DNA from: Plasmodiophora brassicae
Taxonomy: Eukaryota > Endomyxa > Phytomyxea > Plasmodiophorida > Plasmodiophoridae
Direction of reading: 5' to 3'
NCBI GenBank assembly: GCA_039704465.1
Contig: JASFAU010000008.1
Location: forward strand, 310,001 to 374,000
Length of the DNA stretch: 64,000 bases
The notes beneath the pieces were generated by a model. The model did not search any database. It had not been told where the DNA came from and saw only the letters and a program-made list of their open reading frames with translations. Positions 53,040 to 63,605 of this stretch are shown in pieces; position 1 is the first letter of the stretch, and every line of letters begins with the position of its first letter. The translations under genes were made by a program, and so were the position numbers.

Positions 53040-55858
53040 TTATGTCAGCAACGGTCGAGGCATCAACCCAGCTAGAAAGTCAGCGAACCGTATCTCGCCC
53101 TTCGGCGGCTGCTCACCCAGGTCGTAGAACCAGAGAAGAAGGTCGAGCTCGTCCGGCGACGACGGGGAGACGTCGGCACCACAGAACGACGATAATTGCT
53201 GGGCACGGATGCGTCCCTGATCCTGAACCATGTCGTACAAGTCGTAGAACGAGACGTCGTTCGCCCGGCGTAGGAGAGCGGCTTTGGCTTCTTCCAGTTC
53301 GATTTCGATCGCGATAAGGTTGTACAGTATCACTGCCAGGGCGCGCGCGTTCAGGGGCATCCCCGCGAACGATCGAGCTTCTGGTGGCGTCGCTGGCACT
53401 GGGCTCAACCCTCGTCGTAGGGAGTCCAGCGTCAACGTCCTGCTGTCCCGTGTGGATACACGCTCCATCAGTAATCCAGCCTGTCCAACGGTAACGCTGA
53501 TGCCGTTCGCGTTGATGAACGTCGCAATCGACGACGCGGTGACTGGCGGGAACCAGCAGGGGGTTAGACCAGGGCAACGAGTGGACGATCTGGAACCCAT
53601 ACCAGCAGGCGTTCCGCCGTGAAGCAAACTGAAGACGGCCTCGTGCGAGAACCCTGGCTCCCGAGACAGTCCAACCAGGAGATCATTCCTTCGTCGAGCC
53701 AGGTCGATCTGCGACCTGAACAGCGCTTTCAACGCGTCGCGGCCATGAGCTCGCCCGTCCTCGCTGATGTGTTGTCGTTCACCGGGTTGGTGCTCTCGCC
53801 AACCAGCAGGCGACGGTGTAGGGTGCACGATCACATCGCGAGGTGCACTGCTGACGACGGTTGCGGTGGTAATAGGTACGTCAGGCTGGTGAGTTGGAGG
53901 CATGTCGTTCTGGACAGGACATGGACGGCGCTGGTCGGGCTCTGCGTGCCCCCGTCGAAGCGATTCGTCCACCACCTGGTCACATTGGGTCGCTCGATCC
54001 TGATGAATGTGCTGGATGGGATCGGACGGGCGCAAATCGTTGAGCGTGTACGACGTCGCCTCCGCCGCCACAGATGGGGTTGCGTTCAGGTCGAACGCTG
54101 GTTCGGGCCGCTGTGCAATCGGCGACCGGTGTGGCGATCCAACCCGGGTACTGCCGTCATGGATGCATGCGTCGACGTATGACGATTCAATACGAATCAC
54201 AATCGAGGGCGATACAATCGACCTAGCGTAGACCGCCACAACGGGTGACGATGCCGGTTCCACCTCGTTCTTCTTCTCCTCATGGACTGCGCCGACATCA
54301 GGCGCTGTCACGTGATCGTCCACCGCTTTCTGCATGGCACCACGTTCCTTGTCGTCTGCGACGTCGCCTGCCCAACCATCTTCGATCTGTCGATCCAGGC
54401 TTGAATTCAGGTCTTCTAGGACGGGAAGAGGGCGGGCGTCCTCGTAGTTCGAGATGGAATCCTGCTGGCGATCATCTTGCTGGTAGTACGCATTCCAGAT
54501 GCGGTCGATAACAGCGATGGCATCGGCCACATCCGGTCCTGGAACGTCGTCGCCGCCTGGCTCGGCCATCGTGGAACTCACCGGCATGAACGCATCCATC
54601 CACGCCGATAGCGACACCCGATCGTGATCGTCGGCGCCCATCACGCGGAACAGGCTGGTGACCGCCGAAGGCCCCATGATGACACCCTTTCCGTGCAATT
54701 AGTCCTTAACGGGTGCGGGTTGCACACGTTTGATAGGTCGTACATGGCGAGCCAGAACTAAGGACAGGTCGCGACGACACACGAACCCGTTGCCGTCGAC
54801 ATCGAACCGATTGAACGCGTCGACTAGATCGCATCGTAGCCGATGACAGAGCTGTTGCCAATCGCGTTCCGCCTTGATCTCCTCGATGAACAATGCTCGC
54901 AGCCTGCATAAATGTCAGCAACGATGGCCCTCGTGACCCAGACAAACCGGATACAGTCGGGACGTGTGCTGGGTCACATCAATCGACGTCGATGGAGCGT
55001 GCTCACAAGTCTCCAGCGCCACCCAGGCCGTCCTCGGACGGATCCCATTCAGAAACTCGTCGTACGTCACCTGACCGCACCTCCTCTTGTCATACCTGAT
55101 ATTCTCCACGTCAGAAACCGCCAACTGATGACATACAAACTGTCGACCGCCTGATCACGAAATGGACATCGGTCGTCGACACATCCCCATTCCCTCGCCG
55201 TAGGAACCTTCCGAATTCAGCAGCAGTTACGAACGTCTTGCTGGTGGCCGTCACGCGAAGAGGACTGCTCTCGGCCAATACCATCCAGGCAGTGTGTTCG
55301 TGGAACCGGTTATCGCTTGCTAACCTCCTTCTCACGTCTTCAATGCCCTGTTCCCTTTTAGCACGCGCCGCCAGGATGGAGGCGACCGCCGCCCTGTCCT
55401 GGAACGCCATCGTCTCTCTCTGCCGTTGTTATTGGTTTGTTGCACACAGTGTGACTGTTGCCCTCTGTGTACGCCGATCGCGCCTGGTCTGCTGGAACAC
55501 GAACGACCGGTACGAGGTCGTCGGCCTTGTGGGATATCTCGTCGATCCATGCTGCATCATCGCCGCTCACCGTTAACCGCATGGGCCAGGGCGTCCAGTT
55601 GCCTTCAGCGGACGACGTTGCCGCCGATCGATCTTGTCGCTGGTACGACAGGAACGCTGCCCGTTGCCTTGTCGGCCGTTTTGTCCACGTCGACGTCGTG
55701 GGTTGCGGCTACACATCCAGGGTCGTCCCAGTGCTCAATCCCATATTCTAGTCTTCACCTACGACGGTCAGACAGCGCCCCGTTCCTAAACGAGGCCGTC
55801 CGAGTATCGCGAGCCGGTGCGGCTCGAGACCGGACGATACCGAAGAAGTCGACGGCAT
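53040..55858 (-). CDS. Multi-EF-hand calcium-binding protein
   Basis: Many-exon minus-strand gene. The ATG at 55858 (MPSTSSVSSGLEPHRL) is joined by a 45-nt intron to YGIEHWDDPGC. Later exons give RPTTSYRSFVFQQTRRDRRT, MAFQDRAAVASILAARAKRE, FVTAAEFGRFLRRGNGDVST, YDKRRCGQVTYDEFLNGIRP and DLVDAFNRFDVDGNGFVCRR. The last loop (about 54780-54830) is a good calcium site; the GQVTYDEFLNGIR piece is a degenerate one, in the style of calcyphosine. The large last exon (53040-54698) has a Ser/Pro-rich, low-complexity middle and a final helical part (GEIRFADFLAGLM) like a third EF-hand. No membrane or signal segment. Fragments of this gene are duplicated downstream. Function beyond calcium binding is unknown. 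Confidence 0.6.
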
Positions 55859-55978
55859 GTCGACGCTCGAACCGAACAACACGACTCTGTCAACAAGACG
55901 GCATGAGCGTTTTATCATAGGACCATGAATTCAGAAAGCACCATTTGCGCCTGCACTTGACAGGTTTGCTCCCAGGCT

Positions 55979-57871
55979 TCACGACCTCTTCGCGCGCTTG
56001 CGCGGTTTGTGTTCATAATCAATGGGCAGCCCAAGCTTCGCAACGTGACGTCGCAAATAACCTGAAATACGGCTGATGCCTGCTGAGCCTTCGTCGACGT
56101 CGTCAGCGACGCCTTGCTTTTTTAAAATGGCCTTGGCAATGCGGTCCTCCGCGGCTTTGAAGAAGCGATAACAGCTGGCCTGCCACTCCCTGAAACCGTC
56201 GCTGCTGGCAGGCTTCGGCGGCAACGACATTCCGGGGGGTTCCCACTTAGTGGTGTACTGATGGACCCAGAACAGCGCATCGTTGATGGTTCTCACGTTG
56301 GTCCGATTGAGAGCTTGCCAATCCCATCGATTGCGGTCATCTAGGGAGCGCGTATGCGCGACCGTTGCGGCCGCGGCTGAAGACATTACGCGGGGCAATG
56401 ATGGGACAGGCGTCACTGCCGACATATTGGGCCATGGAATGGTGTCGGCGCTGTCATCCGACGGCATAATTCTCTTACGCTTGCTCCCGAAAGACGGGGT
56501 CTCCAGAACAAGCCCCAGATTCCTCACCAGTTGCTGTAAGCGGGAAGCACGACGGTTCACGGGCCCAAAGGGCCGCCCGGATGCCTTACGTTTGCGGGCT
56601 CGCTTCTTTGAAATAGCGTTGACGGCGACGTCTTCCGCTGCTTGGAAGAAACGATGACAGCTGGCCTGCCAGCCTCTCAGGTCCCCCGGATTCGTAGGCT
56701 TGGGCGGCAGCTCCATGTCGTCCGGTTTGAAGGTGGTGCGGTAATGATACGCCCAGAACAGGGCAGCATAAAAGTGGATACTTGGCGATGACAACGGGGA
56801 GAGGTTGGCACGATCCCAATACGAACCCTTAACTAGAGCACGAGTGTACGCTATCGTTGCGGCCCAGGCGGAAGACATTTCAAAAGGCAACGACGGAGCA
56901 GGCCTCACTTCCGAATCACTGGGCCACGGAATGCTGTCGGCGAAATCGGCCCAATCAATGGAGCCGGCGTCATCGGCCCCGACGGGAGACACCAGAGGAG
57001 CACGCGGCTGTTGACGGTTCGCGAGCGGAGAACTTCCGCTGATCGAGCTCGCTGTACTTGTCGGGGAAGGAACCGCGGTAGACGTCTCGCTGCTCGATGT
57101 GTCAATAGTCAGCTGGTGCTGACTCGCGAGAGAAGGACGGCTGCTTGCCGTACTTGGCGAGAGTTGACTTGAAGTAGAAAGCGACTGATGCGCGTCAGGC
57201 TCCACATGGGCGGTATCCATCCTCGCCGGGGCTTCGCGTATAGGAGGTAGGTCACCCGTACCGCAACCCACACGTCGACAGATCTCGTCGACGACTTGTT
57301 CGAGACGGATGTTCCGGAAGCAGAAATCCCCATTGTCGAAAACCAGCAACATCCCCAGTTGTTCAAGCGCGAAAGGACTCTTGAACGATGTCGTCAAACG
57401 CGACCGTCCATCCGCACAGATCCATATGGGCTGCCGTAGTGGAGGTCCAATCCATGGACGAATCGTTTCAGGAATCTCACCCTTCGAGACGCTCTGCTCG
57501 ATCGACTCGGCATTCTTGGCGATGTCCATCAAGTCCAGGTTCACGAATGCAAACGCGAGGCTTGTGGGGATCGTCAGGTGTTGGTAATGGGGTGACTTCA
57601 GAGTGCTCGTATTGCGACTGGATGCGACGACGCTATCTTGGTCATAGGTATACCCATCCGCCAGTGTCACCATCTTGTTCGTCACCCCCTTCGCCAGTGG
57701 ACACGCGAACCATGATGTCAACCCAAGAGCGGTTAGCATAGAGTTGGCATGGTCGACCTCGTCCGGCGTCATCCTTGGCGGCATCTCCTCATCCGTCGGA
57801 TAGACGTGAAGATCAACGGCCAGCGCGTAACTCGTCGCGCATGCGAACAGGAACACAGCAAGGACAGGCAT
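55979..57871 (-). CDS. Secreted two-repeat protein A (effector-like family)
   Basis: Intronless, 630 residues from the ATG at 57871 (chosen because the paralogue starts at the matching residue). The signal peptide is MPVLAVFLFACATSYALA. A conserved N-terminal domain (about 20-190) has FACPLAKGVTNKMVTLADGY, YQHLTIPTSLAFAFVNLDLM and CFRNIRLEQVVDEICRRVGC. A Ser/Thr/Pro linker follows (about 200-300). Two copies of a ~120-residue, Trp-rich helical repeat come next (about 310-430 and 480-590): IPWP...S, AATIAxTR, ALFWAYHYRT, LPPKP, WQASCHRFFQAAED. Basic clusters KKRARKRK, KRKR and the tail KPRKRAKRS look like nuclear-localisation signals. I know no named family. Secretion plus nuclear signals suggests a host-directed protein; this is inference. 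Confidence 0.85.
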   Translation of the reverse strand: MPVLAVFLFACATSYALAVDLHVYPTDEEMPPRMTPDEVDHANSMLTALGLTSWFACPLAKGVTNKMVTLADGYTYDQDSVVASSRNTSTLKSPHYQHLTIPTSLAFAFVNLDLMDIAKNAESIEQSVSKGEIPETIRPWIGPPLRQPIWICADGRSRLTTSFKSPFALEQLGMLLVFDNGDFCFRNIRLEQVVDEICRRVGCGTGDLPPIREAPARMDTAHVEPDAHQSLSTSSQLSPSTASSRPSLASQHQLTIDTSSSETSTAVPSPTSTASSISGSSPLANRQQPRAPLVSPVGADDAGSIDWADFADSIPWPSDSEVRPAPSLPFEMSSAWAATIAYTRALVKGSYWDRANLSPLSSPSIHFYAALFWAYHYRTTFKPDDMELPPKPTNPGDLRGWQASCHRFFQAAEDVAVNAISKKRARKRKASGRPFGPVNRRASRLQQLVRNLGLVLETPSFGSKRKRIMPSDDSADTIPWPNMSAVTPVPSLPRVMSSAAAATVAHTRSLDDRNRWDWQALNRTNVRTINDALFWVHQYTTKWEPPGMSLPPKPASSDGFREWQASCYRFFKAAEDRIAKAILKKQGVADDVDEGSAGISRISGYLRRHVAKLGLPIDYEHKPRKRAKRS

Positions 57872-57989
57872 CGCTGTCACCACATTTCGAAGGTGTCTCC
57901 GACGGCAGCCGACGTGTCAAGTGCGGTCGGCAGCCACAGCGGCCAGTGACGTCCCCCGTAAACTCCGCCAGTCTGAAACTGGGGGATAT

Positions 57990-58320
57990 TTCTGGCGAGC
58001 CAGAACTAAGGGCAGAGTGCGACGGCACACGAACCCGTTGCCGTCGGCACCTAATTGATTAAACGCGTCGAGTAGGTCGCCTCCGATCCGGTGACATAGC
58101 TGTCTCGGCGCTTTCTACCTTGCACTCTTCGATAAACAATGTTCGGACGTCAGCAACGGTGGCCTATGTGCGACTCCCTAATCTTTTACAGTCGGGAGGT
58201 GTCTGGTGATCATATCAGTCGACGTCGACGGGAAGTGACCGTAAGTCTCCAGAGCCACCCATGCCGTCCTCGGACGGATCCCAATGAGGAAATTGTTGTA
58301 CATCCGACGTCTTACAAGAA
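57990..58320 (-). pseudogene. Fragment of the EF-hand gene (copy 1)
   Basis: Matches 54750-55082 of the EF-hand gene in the same orientation (for example CTGGCGAGCCAGAACTAAG, and CGTCCTCGGACGGATCCCA), with scattered substitutions and small indels that break the reading frame. It starts just upstream of the promoter of secreted gene A. Confidence 0.75.
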
Positions 58321-59244
58321 GAGCCTCGCCCGATAACGCTCATGGGGCCTTATGCGCCTGGACAATGCGCTCTGAAGGGAGTCACCAATATACAAATTAA
58401 ACGCTATTCTACGTTGTCTGCGTCTGGTGGGGCGCGCGGGTACGCCCTGTAGCGCATGTCACGGGCCATCGCCTAGGTCACGCAAACCTGGCTCAGACGT
58501 GTCAACCTCAAACAGACCTATATTGCACAACGAGATGCGCGAAGTCCTTGCGTTGTATTTATAAATCGGTTGATCACACCTCCAACAGCGCTCCGCGCTC
58601 GCTGCCTGTGGCAGGATCGCTGGCGAACTCATGGCAGGGGTCCTTGCTGTGGCAGTTGTTAGTGACGTGGAGGGGGTGGTAGCAAGGTACTTTCCTAGGA
58701 CTCGGGGACAGAGATACAGGACGTCGACGACTCGTTTCCGCATCGGGTCGGCAACGGACGTCGCGTATTGACAGGAACTAAAGCTGGCAGCACCAAACCC
58801 TGGTCGTCTGGAGTCGTCCTGTCGGCCGCGTGCGCGTCGACGTGCCTCCGTCATCACCCTGGGCCGGGCAGCGCCCCCTGCAACGATCCCCACCGTTCGG
58901 CCGAACTGGTAACTCCCAGTTCGATTCCTCCTGCAGGTACACGCTTCACTCTGATATTCCTTGTTTACGTACCCGATGTCGTTGTCGCCGTCACTCAGCA
59001 CCGTCATCATCGTCGCAATCGCGCTGGTCGCCGGCGGCAACCCGGTAAGCCCGCCGATCAGTTGCTCACCAACCGCCATCGCCCTGCTCCCGCACCCAAC
59101 CAGCGCGGCGAAGGCGATGTTGCCGCTCGTGGCAAGCGTCTCGACGGCGTTCGCCCCGTCGGTCAGCAAGGCACCGGCCGAACCGGAACCAGCCCGTGCC
59201 GCGACCAGCGCAACGTCGCCCGGCTGGCCGATCGCCGCGGTCGT
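58321..59244. other. GC-rich stretch with conflicting frames
   Basis: Both strands stay open: minus-strand 58459-59394 (including ALLTDGANAVETLATSGN) and plus-strand 58961-59428 (hydrophobic start MSLSPSLSTVIIVAIALVAG). GC-rich sequence keeps several frames open at once, so no choice is made. No family recognised. Confidence 0.3.
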
Positions 59245-59700
59245 CAGGCCATATTCGCCTAGGCCAACCTGCACGTCGACCAAGTCGGTGCAGACCGTCG
59301 CGTCACGCCCGTCACCGTGCGCGCCGGTCGACCTGACGGTCATGCTCCTGGCCCTCGTGCTGATGGCGCTCTCCGGCGCGATCGTCGACGTCACCGACAG
59401 CGACGATCGGGCGCCCCGGTCGAGGTAGGATCTCGCGACCTATCGACAGTGCCCGACCGCTGTTGACCCCTGTCCCTTTGTGCAGGACGCCGATCCGTCG
59501 TCGAGGACGCCTGGCTGGGAAGGCGTTCGTCCAGGGCAAGCGACGGGCGGCCGCACGCCGACCACCCTGGCGGCCCTGATTCACTGACATCGCCGGGCAA
59601 TGAGCTCGAATACGTACGAGAATACAGCAATCATCGAGGTGCAGTTGGACGTGTCGGTCGTACGTCGCGTTCGTCAGCTGGGCGTCTCTTCGAGACCAGG
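59245..59700. repeat. Duplicated segment, copy 1
   Basis: Matches 63150-63605 over about 450 bp (for example AACCTGCACGTCGA and CAAGCGACGGGCGGCCGCAC). In the minus-strand frame both copies keep the peptide LTNxTYDR and the start TIAPESA, hinting at a real but unrecognised minus-strand gene family. Confidence 0.65.
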
Positions 59701-59806
59701 CGGATCCGAATGCACGCCGCTCATGTCGTCGCGTCGTCGTCGCCGCTGCGCCACGCCGAGTCTTTGCAATCGTCGCTGGGAGACGAAACGCTTCCCAGGC
59801 GAACAT

Positions 59807-60124
59807 TACTGATCTGCGGCGTCATCTCGGTCATCGCGTCAACTTGACAACGTTCGCCAGCAGAGGGCCATCAGCGGGTACCAGCCGATGACGTCGAGGC
59901 GCTGGATCGGAGGCGATACTCGACATGGCGAACAGGTGACCAAAAGTGCCGCGACGAGCCCTTGCTAAGCTCGAGGCGCCTCGCGAACGACGCCGCCCCT
60001 CCGCCGAACAAGTTCTATGAGGGCAGTGGAAACCGGATCGTCACGACAAACGACAGCGCCGGGTGTACTTTGCACGAATATCACAACGACGGCCCTGGTG
60101 CCTCCGCCTGATGTTTTCAGTCAA
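59807..60124. other. No gene seen
   Basis: No sizeable open frame with supporting features on either strand. Confidence 0.4.
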
Positions 60125-60265
60125 GATCGACCGGCGCTGGGTCACATCACTCGACGTCGATAGAGCGTGATCATTAGTCACCAGCGCCATCCCAGGCCGT
60201 CCTTGGCCAGATCCCATGCAGAGATTGCACGCCATCCTGACCGCCACTCCTCTTCTCATACCTGA
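60125..60265 (-). pseudogene. Fragment of the EF-hand gene (copy 2)
   Basis: Matches about 54957-55108 (GCTGGGTCACATCA-CTCGACGTCGAT region and CCTCTTCTCATACCTGAT) with more changes than copy 1; not codable. It lies just downstream of the 3' end of secreted gene B, as the intact EF-hand gene lies downstream of gene A. Confidence 0.7.
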
Positions 60266-60395
60266 TTCTCTGGTCTATACCGATGATAACGGCGTCATGC
60301 GTACAAAGATCCATAGGACCTCGTCAACAACGGGACCCTGCGTTTATCATTGGTGCCGGAACTTCAGACATTAGGCAACATCCTGCACATTCGTT

Positions 60396-62294
60396 TCACT
60401 TGCGCCTGGACTTGTCAGGGTTGCCCTCAGGGTCCACGACATCTGGCATGCGCTGGCGTTTGCGCTCAGTGTTAATGGGGAGCCCAAGCTCCACAACGCG
60501 ACTTCGCAAATATCGTGCCCCACGGTTGATGCCTGCAGAGCCTTCGTCGACGTCGTCAACGACGCCTAGCTTTGTTAAAAGGGCCTTGACAATGCGGTCT
60601 TCCGCGGCTTTGAAGAAGCGATAACAGCTGGCCTGCCACTCCCTAAAACCGTCGCTGCTGGCAGGCTTCGGCGGCAACGACATTCCGGGCGGTTTCCACT
60701 TAGTGGTGTACTGACGGACCCAGAACAGCGCATTGCTAACGGCACTCCAGTCGTTCAGGGTGATACCTTGCCAATCCCATAGACTGGGGTCTTCTAGGGA
60801 GCGCGTATGCGCGATCGTTGCGGCCCACGCGGACGGCATTACGCCGGGCAATGATGGGACGGGCGTCATTGCCGACATACTGGGCCATGGAAAGGTGTCG
60901 GCAATGGCTTCCGACCACGTAAGCCTACGCTTCGGAACAAGACCCAGCTGTGTCGCCGGTATCCTTAAAGCCCGTGCATGACGGCACACGCGTCTAAAGA
61001 CCCGGCCGACGCCCTGGGAGTAATTGCATCGTTTCTCTAAAATGGCGTTGACGAGGATGTCTTCAGCTGCTTTGAAGAAACGATGACAGCTGACCTGCCA
61101 GCCTCTCAAGTCGCCTGGGTTCAAAGGTTTGGGCGGCAGCTCCATGTCGTCCGGTTTGAAGATGGTGCGGTAATGATACGCCCAGAACAGGGCAGCATAG
61201 AAGCTGTCACGTTTCGATGAGTGGAGACGTTCCCGGTCCCAAAAGGTACGCTCAAAGGAACGCGTATGCGCTATCGTTGCGGCCCAGGCGGACGATATTG
61301 CTGTTGGCAACGTTGGGGCAGGCTGCACTTCGGATGGATTGGGCCAAGGGATTGCATCGGCGATATCGGCCCAAGCAGTGGCGGCGGCGTCATCAGTCCA
61401 AACAGGAGTCACCGGAACACCCGGTTCAGGATGGTTGGCGAGAGGAGATCCTCCGCTGCTCGAACGCGCTATACCTGTCGGGGAATGAATCGCGTTAGAC
61501 ATCTCGCCGCTGGATGCGTCAATCGCCTGCCGGTGATGACTCGCGACAGAAGGACGACAGCTAGGCGCTGCCGGACTTGGCGAAAGCAGATTTGAAGTAG
61601 AAAGCGACTGATGTGCGCCAGGCTCCACATGGGCGGTATCCATTCTCACCGAGGTTTCGCGTACACGCTCAACGTCACCCCTCCCACAATCCACACGTCG
61701 ACAGATCTCGTCGACGACTTGTTCGAGACGGATGTTCCGGAAGCAGAATTCCCCATTGTCGAGAGCCAGAAACATCCCCAATTGTTCAACAGTAAACGCC
61801 TGCTTGAAGGATGTCATCAAACGCGACCGTCCATCCGCACAGATCCATATGGGCTGACGCAGTGGAGATCCGGTCCATCGACGAACCACCGCTGGAACCT
61901 CACCGTCTATGATGCTTTGCGCAAGCGATTCGGCATTCTTGGCAATGTCCATCAAATCCAGGTTCACGAATGCAACCGCGAGGCTTGTGGGGATCGTCAG
62001 GCGTTGGTAGTGGGGTGACTTCAGAGTGTCCGAATTGTGGCAGGATGCAACGACGTGTTTCAGGTCATACGTATACCCATCCGCCAATGTCACCATCTTA
62101 TTGGTTACGCGACCTGCCAGTGGACACGCGAACCATGACATAAACCCGAGAGCGGATAGCGTGGGGTTGGTAAGGTCGACCTCGTCAGGCGTCATCATTG
62201 GCGGCATCTCCTCATCCGCCGGAGAGACTTGGAGGTCGACGGCCAGCGCGCAACTCGTCGCACATGCCAATAGAAACACAGCGAGGTCAGGCAT
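60396..62294 (-). CDS. Secreted two-repeat protein B (paralogue of A)
   Basis: Intronless, 632 residues. Same plan as protein A: signal peptide MPDLAVFLLACATSCALA, N-terminal domain (FACPLAGRVTNKMVTLADGY, IRLEQVVDEICRRVDC), Ser/Pro-rich linker, then two Trp-rich repeats (TIAHTRSFERTFWDRERL with ALFWAYHYRTIF; TIAHTRSLEDPSLWDWQGI with ALFWVRQYTTKW, each ending WQxSCxRFFKAAED). The C-terminus ends in a basic cluster KRQRMPDVVDPEGNPDKSRR. The linker is the most diverged part, the repeats the least. The gene is on the same strand as A and shares its upstream sequence, so the pair arose by tandem duplication of a ~4.4-kb unit. Confidence 0.85.
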   Translation of the reverse strand: MPDLAVFLLACATSCALAVDLQVSPADEEMPPMMTPDEVDLTNPTLSALGFMSWFACPLAGRVTNKMVTLADGYTYDLKHVVASCHNSDTLKSPHYQRLTIPTSLAVAFVNLDLMDIAKNAESLAQSIIDGEVPAVVRRWTGSPLRQPIWICADGRSRLMTSFKQAFTVEQLGMFLALDNGEFCFRNIRLEQVVDEICRRVDCGRGDVERVRETSVRMDTAHVEPGAHQSLSTSNLLSPSPAAPSCRPSVASHHRQAIDASSGEMSNAIHSPTGIARSSSGGSPLANHPEPGVPVTPVWTDDAAATAWADIADAIPWPNPSEVQPAPTLPTAISSAWAATIAHTRSFERTFWDRERLHSSKRDSFYAALFWAYHYRTIFKPDDMELPPKPLNPGDLRGWQVSCHRFFKAAEDILVNAILEKRCNYSQGVGRVFRRVCRHARALRIPATQLGLVPKRRLTWSEAIADTFPWPSMSAMTPVPSLPGVMPSAWAATIAHTRSLEDPSLWDWQGITLNDWSAVSNALFWVRQYTTKWKPPGMSLPPKPASSDGFREWQASCYRFFKAAEDRIVKALLTKLGVVDDVDEGSAGINRGARYLRSRVVELGLPINTERKRQRMPDVVDPEGNPDKSRRK

Positions 62295-62400
62295 CGTTGT
62301 TCACCAGGTTTCGAAGGTTAGCTCCAATGGCCGCCGATGCGTGATCAGGGTAGGCGGCCACGTGGCCCCGTAACTCCGCAAGTCGGAAACTCCGGGATTC

Positions 62401-62411
62401 CTATTTATAGG
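62401..62411 (-). promoter_or_regulatory. TATA-like box of secreted gene B
   Basis: On the minus strand the bases read CCTATAAATAG, about 107 bp upstream of the ATG. The matching place upstream of gene A is the degenerate GAAATATCC near 57981-57992. Confidence 0.35.
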
Positions 62412-63149
62412 CGGATGCTTCGGGCCTTCGGCGTTTACAGCAAGCCGTCATATGTGTCTGGACGTCAAAATCGACGATCTGGTGTTGTTGTCATTACTGG
62501 TCGTCGAGGCCGGGGCCCAGGAAGAGATCGGCGCATGTGCTTACGCTTGTTTCCCCACCGTATGCCATTTCAGACATGCCTGTGTGACCCGTTTCGGACG
62601 TGAACTTAAAGGTACATTGGGGCGGGGCTGCGGCCACGGCGCGATGCAAAACGGGCCAGCCGGAGTGGTCCGCCATGCTCGAGGAGGTGCTGTGCGGTTC
62701 GCTGACGTCGACTGCCGTCGCTCTTCAATGCCCAGCGGGCCGCCGTCGCACCCTTCATCAGCATGGCGACCTTGTTCGCGCGCGTACGCGCGTTCGTCGC
62801 CGATGACGACCAGCGGACGCTGTATGCCGATGCCCTGCGACGTGGCCTGCGGGATGCCGTTGTACGGCCGTACGGAGAGACCCTGCAGGCGTCGTACCAT
62901 GAACTGCAGGGCTGTCGCCTCTGACAACGCTACGCGTACGATTGGACGACTATGAGCTGCTGCAGTGGTGTCGCTGCTTGGTTGTTCTGATCGTGTCATC
63001 GATGTAATAGGCTGCACAAGCGCTATGGCAGTATGTTGTTGAGAAGGAGAATCTACTGGATCATCTGCATCGTGTTTCGACGAGAACTTGATGAAATCGA
63101 CTGCAAGCCTCGTTTGTGCTGGGCGCGCTGATCCAGCCCCTGAAGTAGC
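62412..63149. other. Upstream region of gene B, unassigned
   Basis: The plus strand holds a small frame at 62763-62924 (53 codons, MATLFARVRAFVADDDQRTL..., amphipathic helical) that is open further upstream; it may be the last exon of an unrecognised plus-strand gene. Nothing else is supported. Confidence 0.25.
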
Positions 63150-63605
63150 CTACGCCAACCTGCACGTCGATCAAGTCGGTGCAGACCGGCGCGTCACGCC
63201 CGTCACCGTGCGTGCCGGTCGACCTGGTGGTCCCGCTCCTGGCCCTCGTTCTGGTGGCGCTCTCCGGCGCGATCGTCGACGACACCGGCAGCGAGGACCC
63301 GCCCCGGCCGAGGTAGAATACCTCAACCCATCGCCCCGTCTGACCGCTGCTGACCCGTCACGTTGTGCACGGCGCTGATCCGTCGTCGAGGACGTCTGTC
63401 GGGGAAGGCGCTCTTCCAGGGCAAGCGACGGGCGGCCGCACGACGACCACCCTGGCCGCCATGATGAACAACTTACATAACCGGGCTATGCCCTCCAATA
63501 CCTACCATACAGCCGTCAGCGAGGGTCGTCGAGTGGCCGCCGTCGCCCTGATTGGGCGAGTCGATCGTAGGTCACGTTCGTCAGGAGCGTATCTTTGAGA
63601 CGGGG
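63150..63605. repeat. Duplicated segment, copy 2
   Basis: Second copy of 59245-59700. Upstream of it on the minus strand a spliced reading TDLLHNNLDARPVGLSRLNV ... LKDTLLTNVTYDRLAQ (about 63560-63720) has good coding character and shares LTNxTYDR with copy 1. Confidence 0.65.

Noticed and set aside
58905..58935. tRNA-like TTCGATTCC motif
   Set aside because: The flanking bases do not form a T-stem or acceptor stem; no cloverleaf can be drawn.
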